13,779 bases of DNA from positions 1 through 13,779 of the forward strand of contig JAPOYW010000393.1 in assembly GCA_026706425.1 (NCBI GenBank). The letters are read 5' to 3'. Position 1 is the first letter of the stretch. Every line of letters begins with the position of its first letter. Below the pieces are notes generated by a model. It worked only from the letters and a program-made list of their open reading frames with translations, was not told the DNA's origin and did no database searches. Positions 12,869 to 13,779 of this stretch are shown here, one piece after another. A program made the position numbers and the translations under genes. This DNA is from Gammaproteobacteria bacterium. Its GTDB lineage: Bacteria > Pseudomonadota > Gammaproteobacteria > Pseudomonadales > Azotimanducaceae.

Positions 12869-13779
12869 TCAATCCCGGCCGCGCCGCCTCCTCTCGCCTT
12901 CCTGCGCCGGTGCCGCCCGCGCCTTCAGCGCCTGCGAGATCACGTATTGCCGGATCAACTCCGCCTCCTCGGCGGTGACGGCGGCGGCGAAAGACAGCAT
13001 CCCCTTGTCCGAGAGCCCGCCGCCCCGGACGATGTCCTGGCAGCGTTGATGGGTTTCCTCGCTCGTCATGCGCAGATAGGCATTGATGGTAGCGACCGCG
13101 CCGATGCCGTGGCAGCCCACACAGGTGCGGTTGTAGAGGACTTCGCCGCGCCCGACATCCTGCTCGCTCACCGTGAGGGGCGGCGGCTCGGGGATGTCGG
13201 CAGCCCCTATCTGTTCCGGGGTCACCTCGCCCTCTTCGGCACCGAGCTTGAACACCATCAGGCGGCCGTCGCTTTCCTCGCGCCGCCAGGCGCGCCCGAC
13301 CAGAACCGCCAAGTACTGTTCGCCGTCGATTTCATAGGTGATGGGGGAGGCGGGCGTGTTGCCCCGGGTGTCGTATTCCCAGAGCAATGATCCATTGTCG
13401 GCGTCGTAGGCGGCGAGCTGGCCAGCGGCGTCGCCTTGAAAGACGAGTCCCCCGGCGGTCGCGAGTGTTCCCCCGTTGTAAGGCGTGGCTCGCTGCACGC
13501 TCCACACCTCCTCCCCGGTCAGCGGATCGAATGCCTTCAGGTAGCCGCTGGATTCCGGCCGCGGCGGCGCGTCTTCGTCGGGACGCATCTCCACCCCCAG
13601 GCTCATGCCGTTGGGATTGAGTTCGTACTCCCCGGTGTCGAGGAACGATTGGGGCAGTCCGTACCAGGCCGCCATGTCCTGAACCGGCAGGTAGGCGATG
13701 CCACGGTTCGGATCCACGGCCATTGCCTGCCAACTGTGGCCCCCGGCGTTGCTGGGCATCACCCACTGCGCCCTTTCGT
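12869..13779 (-). CDS. PQQ-dependent dehydrogenase with C-terminal cytochrome c, partial at the window edge
   Basis: This is the C-terminal ~300 residues of a quinohaemoprotein dehydrogenase; the frame is open to the last base, so the N-terminus lies beyond 13779. The first part is the end of the eight-bladed PQQ propeller: GGHSWQAMAVDPNRGIAYLP, LKAFDPLTGEEVWSV, then GGTLATAGGLVFQGDAAG, LAAYDADNGSLLWEYDTRG and PITYEIDGEQYLAVLVG. A linker leads to a class I cytochrome c domain with the haem site CVGCHG and a likely axial methionine in DKGMLSFA. Such type II alcohol dehydrogenases oxidise alcohols in the periplasm and pass electrons to an external cytochrome or azurin. The end is Arg-rich (GERRRRGRD). 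An internal GTG at 13762 is not the start. The exact substrate cannot be told from this portion. Confidence 0.88.
   Translation of the reverse strand, partial: ERAQWVMPSNAGGHSWQAMAVDPNRGIAYLPVQDMAAWYGLPQSFLDTGEYELNPNGMSLGVEMRPDEDAPPRPESSGYLKAFDPLTGEEVWSVQRATPYNGGTLATAGGLVFQGDAAGQLAAYDADNGSLLWEYDTRGNTPASPITYEIDGEQYLAVLVGRAWRREESDGRLMVFKLGAEEGEVTPEQIGAADIPEPPPLTVSEQDVGRGEVLYNRTCVGCHGIGAVATINAYLRMTSEETHQRCQDIVRGGGLSDKGMLSFAAAVTAEEAELIRQYVISQALKARAAPAQEGERRRRGRD

Noticed and set aside
12855..12885. Hammerhead-ribozyme-like CTGACGAGTCC at the end of the rhomboid gene
   Set aside because: The matching GAAA core and a third stem are missing; the bases are explained by the end of the rhomboid gene and its stop.
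1..13779. CRISPR array, rRNA genes or insertion-sequence transposase
   Set aside because: No regularly spaced repeats, no rRNA-like stretch and no transposase or integrase motif was seen on either strand.

Overview
The window is high-GC bacterial DNA. It most resembles a proteobacterium, probably a gammaproteobacterial or related heterotroph: it carries a TonB-dependent receptor, a PQQ/cytochrome c dehydrogenase, a VapBC-type pair, a PhyH dioxygenase and a two-gene aminotransferase/kinase set. The taxon is an inference from gene content; no rRNA or marker gene is present.

Left part (100-6188). A PhyH-type Fe(II)/2-oxoglutarate dioxygenase (minus) is divergent, across 76 bp, from a class III PLP enzyme and an APH-fold kinase (plus) that overlap by 8 bp. 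The three look like one small-molecule catabolic unit; the PLP enzyme plus kinase recalls the kinase/phospho-lyase logic of hydroxylysine and phosphoethanolamine breakdown. A toxin-antitoxin pair follows (excisionase-like HTH antitoxin and PIN-domain toxin, 4-bp overlap), then, convergently, a complete ThDP-dependent enzyme of the acetolactate synthase-like superfamily. A 199-bp control region rich in short repeats separates the latter from a divergent TonB-dependent receptor.

Middle part (about 7680-10430) is the unusual region. The TonB receptor stops after its plug and early barrel. At the other side an ABC exporter, running the opposite way, stops before its ATPase domain. Both lose their 3' ends to the same intervening ~2.7 kb. 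That segment holds four genes for exported proteins of unknown function in two convergent pairs (a Cys-rich secreted protein plus a secreted protein; an outer-membrane barrel plus a lipoprotein), ending tail-to-tail on a CTAG with a strong hairpin. At its left edge is a compact tRNA-like cloverleaf on the minus strand with a G3-U70 acceptor pair. A 17-bp near-identical direct repeat (15/17) occurs at 7656 and 10266. The barrel gene has a one-base frameshift in an A5 run that separates its ATG from an otherwise perfect signal peptide. A small phage-like ORF fragment lies at the right junction. The segment reads as a replacement island or as a chimeric join in the assembly; the sequence alone cannot decide.

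Right part (10430-13779). The truncated ABC exporter (minus) is divergent from a rhomboid protease with a complete Ser/His dyad and an extra cytoplasmic N-terminal domain. Convergent with the rhomboid, a PQQ-dependent dehydrogenase with a C-terminal cytochrome c domain runs off the right edge.
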